Below, one piece after another: positions 17,727-26,709 of a DNA stretch of 64,000 nucleotides. Numbering within the stretch: position 1 is the first letter of the stretch; the number at the start of each line of letters is the position of its first letter. This DNA is from Paenibacillus rigui (GTDB lineage: Bacteria > Bacillota > Bacilli > Paenibacillales > NBRC-103111), in assembly GCF_002234615.1 (NCBI RefSeq), contig NZ_NMQW01000017.1:434001-498000 (forward strand), written 5' to 3'. The notes beneath the pieces were generated by a model. The model was not told where the DNA came from, searched no databases, and saw only the letters and a program-made list of their open reading frames with translations. The position numbers and the translations under genes are program-made.

Positions 17727-20015
17727 ATGGAAACGAATTACATATTAGATGAAGCAGGAAGAGAGGACAAGAGATCGCCCATGACGTTAACCAAACAACA
17801 ATATATTATGGAATCGAAGCGAAAATCGGAAGAATATCAATTGGATCCGAATACCATTCCCGGGTTTGACGAAGTCATGTCTCCATTGGATTTAAAGCGT
17901 AAATTTTCTGAATATGAGAGCGTTCTAAGGGTCGTTCGGTTCTTCGTTAAGAAGCTGCTCGACTCGCTGAAGGGCAATCCCATTCTTATCGTCATTTCGG
18001 ACGAGACCGGTGTCGTGCTGGAAATGGATGGCGATGAGACGATAAAGCAGACGATCACGCAGCTTGGCATCCGTATCGGTGTTCGCTTTACGGAGGAGTC
18101 GTGCGGAACCAACGTCATTAATCTTGCTTTGTCGGGGCGCTGCCCGGTGGAATTGATCGGCAACGACCATTATCACCACTATCTGTTCAATAGTGCATGT
18201 TACTCTGTTCCGTTCCACTATACAGACATGAACGATTTGCTGGGTACGATCTCCATCATGACCTCTATAGAACTGGCTGATCCGGCTTACTTAACGCTTT
18301 TATCCATGGCTGTCGATTCCATCGAGCGGGAACTCCTCCTAGTCAAACAAAACCAAAAGCTGAACGTCCTCAATCAAATCATGATCAACTCCACACGAAG
18401 CGGCATCATCATGACGGACAAAATCGGACATATTATCGAGTTCAACGATATTGCAGAACAGCTGACCGGGCTGAAAAAGGAGCTCGTCCGCGAGCAAGCG
18501 GTGCGCCAATTCAAGCCGATGGGACAGTACATTTGCGACGTCATTGAAAAAGGAAGCAAATATGAGAATATTCAGCTCATTTTCGAAAGGCCCAAAGCTT
18601 CCTCCAAGGTAGTCTGCTTGTTTGACGCGCTTCCCATTTACGACGAGCATTACCAGATCATCGGCGCGTTCGGCCAGTTCAGAGATGTGACTCCGTTGTA
18701 CGAAGCCGAGGAAAAGTATAACCATCTCGCATACCATGATGATTTGACCGGCCTTCCCAACCGGAGGCTGTTCTACAAGCAGCTCAATGAAATGCTCGAA
18801 ACGGCAAAACAGAACAATCATGCGTTTGCCATTCTTTACATAGATCTCGACCGCTTCAAAATGGTGAACGATATGCTCGGCCACCGCAATGGGGACATTT
18901 TGTTATATGAGGTGTCCAAACGGCTGAAGAGCTGCCTCAAATCCACCAGCACACTGGCCCGGATGGGCGGGGATGAATTTACGATCATCCTCCCGAATGC
19001 TCCTGAGCCGGATACCGCTGTCGCCGTTGCCGACGCCATTATACAGAAGCTGAAGCGGATATTCCGCATTCAGGGACATGATTTCCATATTTCCGCAAGT
19101 ATAGGGATCTCCTTCTATCCGGAAGACGGCTTGGATGCGGAAACCCTGATGATCCATGCCGATACGGCACTCTATAAGGCCAAAGAAACGGGAAAAAATA
19201 ACTACGTGCTGTACGCGCCGTCGATGAACCAATCGTCCCATGAAAAGCTGGCCTTGGAAAATTCGCTGCGCAAAGCCGTCGAACGTCAGGAATGGGTGCT
19301 TCACTACCAGCCCCAGATTGACCTGCAAACCGGACAAATCGTCGGGGTAGAAGCGCTTATCCGCTGGCAGCATCCGAAAAATCACCTGGTTTCTCCCGGG
19401 GAATTCATTCCCCTCGCCGAGGAAACCGGTCTTATCGTGCCTATAGGAGAATGGGCCTTGAAGCAAGCCTGCCTCCAAAACAAGCTGTGGCAGGATGCCG
19501 GACTCCCTAAAATTCGTGTCGCGGTTAACCTGTCAACGGCACAGTTCCTCAAGAAAAGCTTGAACCAGACGGTCGCCGACGTCCTTAAAGAAACCGGTCT
19601 TGACCCCTGCTATCTGGAGCTTGAAATCACGGAAACGATGACGATGGACGTCGAACGGGCCAGCGTGATACTGGATGAATTAAGCCGGCTGGGCGTTCAG
19701 ATCAGCATCGATGATTTCGGCACAGGCTACAGCTCTCTTAATTATTTAAAAAAGTTTTCGATTCATCGGCTCAAAATCGACCGTTCTTTCGTCCGTGATA
19801 TTACAAGTGACGAAAGCGACGCCCGAATTGTCGGTGTCATTATATCCATGGCGCACCACCTGGGCTTGAACGTAATTGCCGAAGGTGCAGAAACGCCAGA
19901 GCAGGTTGCCTTTTTGAAAGATCAGCATTGCGACGAAATCCAAGGCTACTATTATAGTCCGCCTCTGACGGCAGACGAGCTGGAAAAAAAATATTTAAGA
20001 AACAGCACATTATAG
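17727..20015 (+). CDS. GAF-PAS-GGDEF-EAL c-di-GMP signalling protein
   Basis: The product is 762 residues with no transmembrane helix. The N-terminal third resembles the GAF sensor region of AcoR-type activators (FTEESCGTNVINLALSG, NSACYSVPFHYTD). A PAS domain follows (STRSGIIMTDKIGHIIEFN). The GGDEF domain is intact (HDDLTGLPNRRLFYKQL; ARMGGDEFTIIL), and so is the EAL domain (GVEALIRWQHP; LEITETMTMD; IDDFGTGYSSLNYLK; KIDRSFVRDI). Both synthase and phosphodiesterase activities are therefore possible, with the sensor domains deciding the balance. The ATG at 17727 has GAAGGA upstream. The next gene begins 19 bases after the stop, so the two may be co-transcribed. Confidence 0.94.
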   Translation: METNYILDEAGREDKRSPMTLTKQQYIMESKRKSEEYQLDPNTIPGFDEVMSPLDLKRKFSEYESVLRVVRFFVKKLLDSLKGNPILIVISDETGVVLEMDGDETIKQTITQLGIRIGVRFTEESCGTNVINLALSGRCPVELIGNDHYHHYLFNSACYSVPFHYTDMNDLLGTISIMTSIELADPAYLTLLSMAVDSIERELLLVKQNQKLNVLNQIMINSTRSGIIMTDKIGHIIEFNDIAEQLTGLKKELVREQAVRQFKPMGQYICDVIEKGSKYENIQLIFERPKASSKVVCLFDALPIYDEHYQIIGAFGQFRDVTPLYEAEEKYNHLAYHDDLTGLPNRRLFYKQLNEMLETAKQNNHAFAILYIDLDRFKMVNDMLGHRNGDILLYEVSKRLKSCLKSTSTLARMGGDEFTIILPNAPEPDTAVAVADAIIQKLKRIFRIQGHDFHISASIGISFYPEDGLDAETLMIHADTALYKAKETGKNNYVLYAPSMNQSSHEKLALENSLRKAVERQEWVLHYQPQIDLQTGQIVGVEALIRWQHPKNHLVSPGEFIPLAEETGLIVPIGEWALKQACLQNKLWQDAGLPKIRVAVNLSTAQFLKKSLNQTVADVLKETGLDPCYLELEITETMTMDVERASVILDELSRLGVQISIDDFGTGYSSLNYLKKFSIHRLKIDRSFVRDITSDESDARIVGVIISMAHHLGLNVIAEGAETPEQVAFLKDQHCDEIQGYYYSPPLTADELEKKYLRNSTL

Positions 20016-20034
20016 AAGTTGGAGATGAAGTAAA

Positions 20035-21684
20035 GTGATGAAAAGAGTATCGCAAGTTCTTGCCTCAAATCTAAAAAGCTGGGGCATCCAGCACGTCTTT
20101 GGCATCCCCGGCAAATCGATTTCGCCGCTCATGCTCGATCTCGACAGTGAAGGTATTGAGTTCGTTCTCACCCGTCACGAGTCAGGGGCCGGCTTCGCAG
20201 CCGGCGGCTACGCACTGGCGAACCGCACGCTTGGCGTAGCGATCGGCACGTCGGGACCAGGAGGAACGAACTTGCTCACTGCGGCAGGACAAGCAAAGGC
20301 TTATCACGTGCCGACCCTTATTATTACAGGACAGCCATCGGCAACCGATTCCGGCAAAGCGATGGGACAGGATTCCAGCCTGTTCGGCACGGATTTGGTC
20401 AAAATGTTTGAACCCGTTACGTTGTTCAGCGCCCGTGTCGACCGGGAAGACCTGCTCCCGTTATATTTGCAGCACGCTGTGGAAAAAGCGACAACAGGAA
20501 TCAGGGGGCCTGTGCACCTGTGCATTCCGTTTGATATATTAACGGCTTCCATCGAGCCTTTCGAGCTAGCCCTTCCGACTCATATCCCGCAGGCCGTTTC
20601 GCCCAATGTGGCCGACGCCATCCCCTTGCTGAACGAAGCCAAGCGGCCTGTGCTCTTTCTCGGAAAAGGCGTGCTTGCCTCTCAGGCCTATGAAGAAGTA
20701 CGCCTTCTGGCGGAGCACTGGAACCTGCCTGTCATAACAACACCTGGCGGTAAAGGCGCTTTCCCTACCCGTCATCCGCTCAGTTTGGGCAATTTCGGTC
20801 TTGGGGGTACCAAGCAGGCCGAAGCTTATATGAAATCGGGCGTCGATCTGATGATTGTCATAGGAAGCAAGCTTAGCGACATGACCTTATCCGGCTTTAC
20901 CCCGGACATGATGCCTCGGAAGGTCATTCACTTTGATTATGAGCTTACGTTTATCGGGAAGGCGCTGCCGGTTCCGACCTGCGCCATTCTTGGGGATGCC
21001 AAAGCAAACCTGCAGCAGCTAATTAAACTGGCAGACGCGAAGGGCCAGTTGTACGAAGCTGCCGCGACCCTGGAAATAAGTGCGGAAGAAGAACAGCAAA
21101 GCACCGAAACCGCTATCCTGTCCGCGGTCGATGCGGTAAAGACGCTTCGCTCGGCACTGCCGCATGATGCCATCCTGTTTGGTGATGACGGCAGCCATAC
21201 GTTCTACGCCATTCAGCATTATGATATTTATGAGCCGGGCACGTTTATTTTTGACGATGTGTTTGGAGCCATGGGTCATGCCATCGGTTATGCGATCGGT
21301 GCCCAGGCTGCTCTTCCTGACCGTAAGGTCGTTTGCTTGACCGGGGATGGCTGCGCGATGATGCATGGTACCGAAATTGCGACAGCCGTGAATCACAACA
21401 TCCCTGCGTTGTTTGTTATTTTGAATAACGGACGCTTGGATATGGTTGATAAAGGCATGTCTTATAATACCGGGCGGAGTATCGGGGCCATCTATGAACA
21501 GCCATTGGATGCTACGATGTTCGCTCGCTCCATGGGAGCCGAAGGCTATTGCTGCCGAACCCAGGACGATATTCGTCAAGCGGTAACCGCCGCATTGCAG
21601 TCGGACCGTACTTCCGTAATCGAAATTATTGTGGATCCTTTGGAGATTCCGCCTATCTTGTCCAGGCTGCTGAGCTTGGAATGA
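20035..21684 (+). CDS. ThDP-dependent enzyme of the acetolactate synthase / benzoylformate decarboxylase group
   Basis: The product is 549 residues with the three-domain layout of the family. The N-terminal Pyr domain has the catalytic Glu in TRHESGAGFAAGGYA (residue 49) and IGTSGPGGTNLLTAAGQA. The central domain has FLGKGVLASQAYEEV. The C-terminal PP domain has the ThDP motif GDGCAMMHGTEIATAV...NN (LTGDG to ILNNGRLDM). The Glu and motif are complete, so it should be active. The substrate cannot be told; acetolactate synthase would normally have a small subunit and ilv neighbours, which are absent. Start: GTG at 20035 with GGAG ten bases upstream; the next codon is ATG. Confidence 0.88.
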   Translation: MMKRVSQVLASNLKSWGIQHVFGIPGKSISPLMLDLDSEGIEFVLTRHESGAGFAAGGYALANRTLGVAIGTSGPGGTNLLTAAGQAKAYHVPTLIITGQPSATDSGKAMGQDSSLFGTDLVKMFEPVTLFSARVDREDLLPLYLQHAVEKATTGIRGPVHLCIPFDILTASIEPFELALPTHIPQAVSPNVADAIPLLNEAKRPVLFLGKGVLASQAYEEVRLLAEHWNLPVITTPGGKGAFPTRHPLSLGNFGLGGTKQAEAYMKSGVDLMIVIGSKLSDMTLSGFTPDMMPRKVIHFDYELTFIGKALPVPTCAILGDAKANLQQLIKLADAKGQLYEAAATLEISAEEEQQSTETAILSAVDAVKTLRSALPHDAILFGDDGSHTFYAIQHYDIYEPGTFIFDDVFGAMGHAIGYAIGAQAALPDRKVVCLTGDGCAMMHGTEIATAVNHNIPALFVILNNGRLDMVDKGMSYNTGRSIGAIYEQPLDATMFARSMGAEGYCCRTQDDIRQAVTAALQSDRTSVIEIIVDPLEIPPILSRLLSLE

Positions 21685-21741
21685 TACCGCAGCTTAATTA
21701 GGAAAGCTGTAAATTCATGAATAGAAAGGAAAGAACGAAGC

Positions 21742-22131
21742 ATGTCAGAACAACGCTATCAACAAGGAATGGATGTTTTGAAAAAAATGATTGGAGGCGA
21801 CGTGTTCCCTCCGCTGGAGGCGATTCGAAGCTTCTATCCCGATTTTGCCGATATGATCGTAATGAATGGATTTGCCGATGTATATTCAAGGCCGGCATTG
21901 GATCACAAACAGCGGGAGCTGATTACCCTCTCCTCTTTGATCAGTCAAGGCGCTATCGATCAAATGAATTTTCACGTGCATGCCGCTCTCAATGTCGGCG
22001 TCAAGCCGGTGGAAATTGTGGAGCTGGTGATGCACTGCTCCGCTTATGTAGGGTTTCCGAAAGCGATCAGCGCGATGGATGTCGTCATGCGGATTTTCAA
22101 AGAGAGAGAAATATCCGTTCAGCCTGAATAA
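21742..22131 (+). CDS. Carboxymuconolactone decarboxylase family protein (AhpD-like)
   Basis: The product is 129 residues. The core is typical of the family: IVMNGFADVYSRPALDHKQR, ELITLSSLISQG, and HVHAALNVGVKPVEIVELVMHCSAYVGFP (in pieces). The helix that would carry a CxxC pair in AhpD has only a single Cys (MHCSAYVG), as in true decarboxylase-type members, so a thiol peroxidase-reductase role is unlikely. It lies 57 bases after the ThDP enzyme gene, in the same direction and ahead of a strong terminator, so the two probably form a unit. AAAGGA precedes the start. The substrate is unknown. Confidence 0.88.
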   Translation: MSEQRYQQGMDVLKKMIGGDVFPPLEAIRSFYPDFADMIVMNGFADVYSRPALDHKQRELITLSSLISQGAIDQMNFHVHAALNVGVKPVEIVELVMHCSAYVGFPKAISAMDVVMRIFKEREISVQPE

Positions 22132-22186
22132 CCGTAAAAAAGCATGAGGTCACGGCAGAAAAGCCGACCTCATGCTTTTTTTACGG
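22132..22186. terminator. Strong bidirectional terminator
   Basis: CCGTAAAAAAGCATGAGGTC pairs with the complementary GACCTCATGCTTTTTTTACGG around a 14-base loop. A and T tracts lie inside the stem on both sides. It separates the plus-strand genes from the minus-strand sugar locus. Confidence 0.92.
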
Positions 22187-22213
22187 AGACGCGGGCACTG
22201 CTTAGCCCATCGA

Positions 22214-22365
22214 TTATTTTACAGCACCGGCGGTAATACCTCCGGCAATTTGCTTTTGGAACAGCACATAGAACAGCAGGACTGGAACATCGAGATGAGC
22301 AGAGCGGCCAATAGAGGCCCCCATTCTCTCGTTAGGAAATTTCACAGCCGCCGCATCCCGCTTTA
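22214..22365 (-). pseudogene. Decayed C-terminal remnant of a sugar ABC transporter permease (MalG type)
   Basis: Read on the minus strand, three short frames together give the classic end of a carbohydrate ABC permease. They are LKRDAAAVKF, then FLTREWGPLLAALLISM, then VPVLLFYVLFQKQIAGGITA followed by GAVK and a stop. One extra T between the first two and one missing base between the last two break the frame. Nothing of the N-terminal 200 residues remains: the fragment begins exactly at the stop codon of the neighbouring oxidoreductase gene. It is the scar of a deleted importer. Confidence 0.85.
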
Positions 22366-23643
22366 AGGCTGCAGACATCCGCCCTCAAAGCTGTCATAGG
22401 TCGCTAACTCGACCCATCTGCCGGGCACGGCCCAGTCCTTCCCTAGCTCCGACGGAAGCCTTCCTTGCTCGTAGCATTGACGCAGCGCTTCCTTCAACCC
22501 CTCAACCCAAACAACCCGCTCGGGCTCAGCCCAACGGATCAGGCTCTCCGGGAAATCGGCCACGGCCGACGATTCAAGCATCCCGTTCATGCACAGCACC
22601 TGCGGATATGCTGCTTTCAGGCCGCACAAAATCCCGGCAGATCCGGTCCGGACTGCCTGTATGCAGGTAAGCAGCTTGCTTTGCTCCTTTGGGGACTCTT
22701 CGACGGCGCTGTGCTGTTCGCCTGTACCCAAGAAATAGGCGCCGCCTGCTTTAGGGTACCTTTTTTCCGTGCCGTCCTGAAAGACCGCCTTTATCTCCTC
22801 GTTATCTTGCCCGAATGCGTAGGAGATGACGGCCCGCTCAAACTCGAACGTAAAATCAGGCCCCTCCACTCCCGTTACGGCATGGGAAGCAAGAAACAAC
22901 AGCTCCACTCCGCCCTCCACCTCGGCTCGAACCGCGCATGTATCGAAATTTTCGATAGGATTGGCCCGGTACAGCTCGGCCTGCACACGGAACGGTAATG
23001 CACTTGCTTCCGTGTCGTCTCCGAGAAGATAGAACATATTGTGCAAATAATGAGAGGTGGCATTGTGGGCGACACTGTCCAATATCCAGTCTCCTTGCGG
23101 GCTTTTCACGCGCCCTTTCCAGCCCTTCTGAAAGTAGTCCTGTGTTCGGCGCCACAGCACTAACGTTCTCAGCCGCTGCGGCCGCCCGAACAGCCCGGAT
23201 TGAATATCCCGCTTCAGCTGTTGAATTTGGCTGCTGAACGACCAATTGTAGCCGACCGCGACAAACGGCCCTGCGGCCTCCCGCTCCGCCTCCATCATCC
23301 GCCTTGCCTCCTGGACGGTTGCGGAGACCGGCTTCTCAACTAGTACATGGCTGCCATGCTGCAGAGCAAGGCAGGTTTGCGGACAATGGTACTGAATAGG
23401 CGTCGAAATGACCACGAGGTCCGCTCCGCCCGGCCGATTCGCGTAAAAGCTTTCCAGCGAGTCATACATTGGAATTCCCGCTGCGGCAAGCTCCCCGTAA
23501 AACCGGCTGAGCTCCGGCTTTACATCAACGACACCTGCAAGAACGGCATCCTGCTCGCGAATGTCGTGCAGCATTTCTTTGACATGCGTGGCACCGTATC
23601 CGCCGATGCCGACGATGACAACCTGAACCTGCTTGTTCCTCAT
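22363..23643 (-). CDS. Gfo/Idh/MocA family oxidoreductase
   Basis: The product is 426 residues. The N-terminal Rossmann domain starts VQVVIVGIGGYGATHVKEM (GxGxxG). The Glu-Lys-Pro signature is HVLVEKPVSATVQEA, and a second domain follows with DSVAHNATSHYLHNMF in the place of the catalytic Asp/His helix. Members oxidise or reduce sugars and cyclitols with NAD(P). It overlaps the AraC regulator gene upstream by 4 bases, so the two are translated together and the regulator probably controls this enzyme. A dead permease fragment abuts its stop. The substrate is unknown. Confidence 0.9.
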   Translation of the reverse strand: MRNKQVQVVIVGIGGYGATHVKEMLHDIREQDAVLAGVVDVKPELSRFYGELAAAGIPMYDSLESFYANRPGGADLVVISTPIQYHCPQTCLALQHGSHVLVEKPVSATVQEARRMMEAEREAAGPFVAVGYNWSFSSQIQQLKRDIQSGLFGRPQRLRTLVLWRRTQDYFQKGWKGRVKSPQGDWILDSVAHNATSHYLHNMFYLLGDDTEASALPFRVQAELYRANPIENFDTCAVRAEVEGGVELLFLASHAVTGVEGPDFTFEFERAVISYAFGQDNEEIKAVFQDGTEKRYPKAGGAYFLGTGEQHSAVEESPKEQSKLLTCIQAVRTGSAGILCGLKAAYPQVLCMNGMLESSAVADFPESLIRWAEPERVVWVEGLKEALRQCYEQGRLPSELGKDWAVPGRWVELATYDSFEGGCLQP

Positions 23644-24470
23644 CTCCCTAGCTCCTTTTCGTTTCGGCTCTGCTGCCTGAAGCGGTTCGGAGACATATTG
23701 ACGATATTTTTGAAGGACCGGTAAAACGTTGGGAGCGTTTCATACCCGACCTCAAAGCATATCGAGACGATGTCCTTATCCGTTTCCTCAAGCAGCTTTT
23801 GAGCTCGCTTGATCCGGACTTCCGTCATATATTGTATCGGCGTCATCCGATATTGCTCTTTGAAAATATTGTTCACCTGACGGGACCCGACGCCAAGCCT
23901 TGCGGCCAAATCCGATGCCGTCAGCGGTTCATAATAATGCCTGTCAATATAGCTGCGGATGCGGTCCGCACGCAGGCTGTTCGAATCCGTTACAATGGAG
24001 GATTGGCTGGATCTCGCCAGCACGAGCAGCAGTTCATGCAAATAAATATGCAGCGCCCACGGCCCGAAGGCGTCCTCATGGGTCTGCTCGAACAGCATCT
24101 TGCGCAGCAGCTGTCTGACCTCGGCGGCGGCAAAGGGATTCAGCTGCAGCATCGCGGAGGCTTTGAACCAGGTATGCAGCAGATGGGTTCTGGCGAACGA
24201 ATCCGTGCCGGTTTCCTCGAAGGCAAGCACGAGCAGCGTCAGCCTGGAATCCGATACGACGGCATGATTGGAATAAGGAACGATCAGCGCTGCGCAATCT
24301 TGACAGCAGTCATGCCGGGTACCGTCCAGGGTGATCGTGCCCTCCCCTTCCAGTGCAAACAAAAACTGATGGATTCCGTGATGGTGCTCGTAGACGACAT
24401 CACCGTCCTGATGCTTGCTTTCATACAAATGAATGCCGCTCACAGGCAAATCAATCCTTTTCAACACCAT
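23640..24470 (-). CDS. AraC-family transcription regulator
   Basis: The product is 276 residues. The N-terminal half is a cupin-like effector domain (YEHHHGIHQFLFALEGEGTI). The C-terminal hundred residues hold two helix-turn-helix units (SDLAARLGVGSRQVNNIF and DIVSICFEVGYETLPTFYRSFK), ending with the family signature FKNIVNMSPNRFRQQ. The ATG at 24470 lies four bases after a long stem that contains the only G-rich stretch available as ribosome site (see 24475-24533). It overlaps the oxidoreductase gene downstream by 4 bases. Confidence 0.93.
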   Translation of the reverse strand: MVLKRIDLPVSGIHLYESKHQDGDVVYEHHHGIHQFLFALEGEGTITLDGTRHDCCQDCAALIVPYSNHAVVSDSRLTLLVLAFEETGTDSFARTHLLHTWFKASAMLQLNPFAAAEVRQLLRKMLFEQTHEDAFGPWALHIYLHELLLVLARSSQSSIVTDSNSLRADRIRSYIDRHYYEPLTASDLAARLGVGSRQVNNIFKEQYRMTPIQYMTEVRIKRAQKLLEETDKDIVSICFEVGYETLPTFYRSFKNIVNMSPNRFRQQSRNEKELGR

Positions 24471-24474
24471 AAGG

Positions 24475-24533
24475 AGGCCCCCAAAGCATTAGGAAATAAT
24501 GGTTCTTTGACCATTCTACCCCTTTGGGGGCCT
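24475..24533 (-). promoter_or_regulatory. Hairpin masking the ribosome site of the AraC gene
   Basis: AGGCCCCCAAAG (24475-24486) is exactly complementary to CTTTGGGGGCCT (24522-24533). The loop carries a second stem, AATGGT/ACCATT. On the minus strand the 3' arm ends four bases before the AraC start codon and contains its G-rich translation signal. There is no T tract, so it looks like an intercistronic translational control element more than a terminator. Confidence 0.5.
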
Positions 24534-24579
24534 GCCCACAAGCTATTTCCCGCTCGTTATAAAGGAGCTATGCGCAGCA

Positions 24580-25413
24580 TTATACGTGCTCGACATACCG
24601 CTGCTTCATCAGGGCCAATACCTCGTCGCCCGGCATATCCCAGATGGCGCGGTTGAATATTTCCACCTCAATCGGGCCCGTATACCCCGCGGCTTCTACC
24701 GCTTGGCGAATGCGCCGGAGCTCGATCACGCCATCCCCCATCATCCCCCGCCCGAGCAGCATATCCGGGGTTGGCACGATCCAGTCGGAGACGTGAAAGC
24801 CCACAATGCGCCGCTGCTCTCCGGCTCTCTCGATCTGGCTGTACAGGTCCGGATCCCACCATACATGGAACACATCCACGACAACACCTACATCGTCCGG
24901 GCTAAAAGCTGCCGCCATCGCGTTCGCCTGAGCGAGCGTCACCACGACCGAGCGCTCCGCCGCATACATCGGATGCAGCGGCTCGATCCCAAGCCGGATG
25001 CCGTGCTCGCGGGCAAAGGGCACAAGCTGCTCGATCCCCTCGGCTACCCATTGCCGCCCTTGGGCAATGTCCCGGTCCGGGGCCGGGCCGCACACCAGCA
25101 CGAGCACCTCCGCGCCAAGCTCAGCCGCTTCCTCCACAGCCCGGCGGTTGTCATCCAGCCTTGCTTGCCGCTCTGCAGCGGTCGCGGCCGGGAACATGCC
25201 GCCCCGGCACAGGCTGGACACGCGCAAGCCTGCGTCGCGGATGAGCCTCCGGCTCTCGGCAAGCCCGGCCTCCGCCACCTTGTTGCGCCAAGGCGCAATC
25301 CAGGAGATGTCGGCGCGCAGGCAGCCCTCGACGGCCTCACGCAGGCTCCATCGGTCCGTCGTGATCTGATTTAGGCTGAGTCGTCCCAAATCTACCTTTT
25401 GCTCTATTGGCAT
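24580..25413 (-). CDS. Sugar phosphate isomerase/epimerase-like TIM-barrel protein (AP endonuclease 2 family)
   Basis: The product is 277 residues. The xylose isomerase-like barrel is seen in the alternating strands LRVSSLCRGGMF, AEVLVLVCGPAPD, IRLGIEPLHPMYAAE, VGVVVDVFHVWWDPDL, IVGFHVSDWIVP and YTGPIEVEIFN. Metal ligands are likely the Glu in IEPLHP, the Asp in VVVDVFH, the His in GFHVSD and the Glu in EVEIFN. It lies 111 bases after the DUF993 gene in the same direction. The context (oxidoreductase, aldolase-like protein) fits isomerisation of a keto-sugar or inosose. AAGGAGAG precedes the ATG. Confidence 0.88.
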   Translation of the reverse strand: MPIEQKVDLGRLSLNQITTDRWSLREAVEGCLRADISWIAPWRNKVAEAGLAESRRLIRDAGLRVSSLCRGGMFPAATAAERQARLDDNRRAVEEAAELGAEVLVLVCGPAPDRDIAQGRQWVAEGIEQLVPFAREHGIRLGIEPLHPMYAAERSVVVTLAQANAMAAAFSPDDVGVVVDVFHVWWDPDLYSQIERAGEQRRIVGFHVSDWIVPTPDMLLGRGMMGDGVIELRRIRQAVEAAGYTGPIEVEIFNRAIWDMPGDEVLALMKQRYVEHV

Positions 25414-25524
25414 AAGTCATGCTCTCCTTCTGCAATGTCGTTATTCCTTGGCTGCTGCCCGGCAGCACCTGTCCAAACATCGAAGCTGCTCGTAGCGATC
25501 ATTCCGCCCTGCCCCCGGTCCCAG

Positions 25525-26697
25525 CTACTGTACGCCCGACAGTGCCAGCACCTGGCGCATCCGTTCTGCCGCGAGCTCCGGATCGGTGAACAGACCGGCC
25601 TGATCGGCAAGCACGAATAAATCCGACAGATGCACGATCGATCGCGCCCCTTCCGCTCCGGCAATCATCCGGAAGTGCGGCTGATGGCCGTTCAGGTAAG
25701 CCATGAACACGATACCCGTCTTGTAAGCAAAGGTAGGCCGCTGGAAAATATGTCTGGACAGAGGCAGCGTGCAGTCCAGCAGCTCATGGTATCTTGCCGC
25801 ATTCCCTTCGTCGAGCGCGTGAAGCGCAGCCGCAGCCGCAGGAGCAATCGCGTCGAAGATGCCGAGCAGCGCATGGCTGTAGCCTTGCTCGTCCCCCCGG
25901 ATCAGCTCTGGGTAATTGAAGTCATCCCCGGTATACATTTTCACGCCTTCCGGCAGCAAACGGCGCATCGTGATCTCCTTCTGCGCGTCCAGCAGCGATA
26001 TTTTGATGCCGTCCACCTTCTCCGCATGGTTGCGGATCACGCGCAGGCACACCTGCATCGCTTCATCCAAATCAGGGCTGCCCCAGTAGCCGGCAAGCGC
26101 CGGATCGAACATATCGCCAAGCCAGTGCAAAATGACCGGCTGCGAGACTTGACTCAAAATCTTGCCGTACACCCTCTCGTAGTCCTCCGGGCCTTTGGCA
26201 CAGGCGGCGAGCGCGCGGCTCGCCATCAGAATGATCCGGCCGCCTTCTCCTTCGATGAAGGCGCACTGCTCCTCGTAAGCGGCTTCCACCGCTTCGAGCG
26301 TCACTTGCGCTCCGGGCGCGAGGTGGTCCGTGCCGGCGCCCGAGGCGATCCGGCCGCCTACCGCGCGCGCCTCCGCCATCGAGTGGCGGATCAGCTCCTT
26401 TGCGGCGGCCCAGTCCAGGCCCATGCCGCGCTGGGCGGTATCCATCGCTTCGGCGACGGACAGGCCGAGCGACCATAAGTAATGGCGGTACGCCATCGTC
26501 GCCTTGAAGTCGATCCGCGACTGAGCCAGCGGATCCGTGCCTGCGAACGGATCGCAGACGACGTGAGCGGCCGAATAGGCGATCCGCTTCTGCAGGGTGC
26601 CTTGGGGCACCGCGAAGGCCGCCCCCTTGCTCAGCTCGTACGTGTACAGCTCGCCGCCCGCCCGGGGCAGCTGCAATATGGTGCTATGTGAAGCCAT
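25525..26697 (-). CDS. DUF993 protein, dihydrodipicolinate synthase-like aldolase
   Basis: The product is 390 residues, longer than true DapA (about 290). The core is still DapA-like: RIILMASRALAACAKGPEDY, then VDGIKISLLDAQKEI with a Lys (residue 232) where DapA has its Schiff-base Lys, then VKMYTGDDFNYPELIRGD, which matches the GDD segment of the family. The usual Tyr-motif (YN-P--TG) is replaced by LHWLGDMFDP. A lyase that cleaves a keto-acid or keto-sugar is the likely type of reaction; the true substrate is unknown. The start has AGGAGG upstream and lies 12 bases after the oxidoreductase stop. Confidence 0.85.
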   Translation of the reverse strand: MASHSTILQLPRAGGELYTYELSKGAAFAVPQGTLQKRIAYSAAHVVCDPFAGTDPLAQSRIDFKATMAYRHYLWSLGLSVAEAMDTAQRGMGLDWAAAKELIRHSMAEARAVGGRIASGAGTDHLAPGAQVTLEAVEAAYEEQCAFIEGEGGRIILMASRALAACAKGPEDYERVYGKILSQVSQPVILHWLGDMFDPALAGYWGSPDLDEAMQVCLRVIRNHAEKVDGIKISLLDAQKEITMRRLLPEGVKMYTGDDFNYPELIRGDEQGYSHALLGIFDAIAPAAAAALHALDEGNAARYHELLDCTLPLSRHIFQRPTFAYKTGIVFMAYLNGHQPHFRMIAGAEGARSIVHLSDLFVLADQAGLFTDPELAAERMRQVLALSGVQ

Positions 26698-26709
26698 CCA
26701 GGTTTCCTC

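Noticed and set aside
24475-24533. Reading the GGCCCCCAAAG hairpin as a terminator
   Set aside because: There is no T tract on either strand, and the start codon of the next gene follows four bases after the stem.
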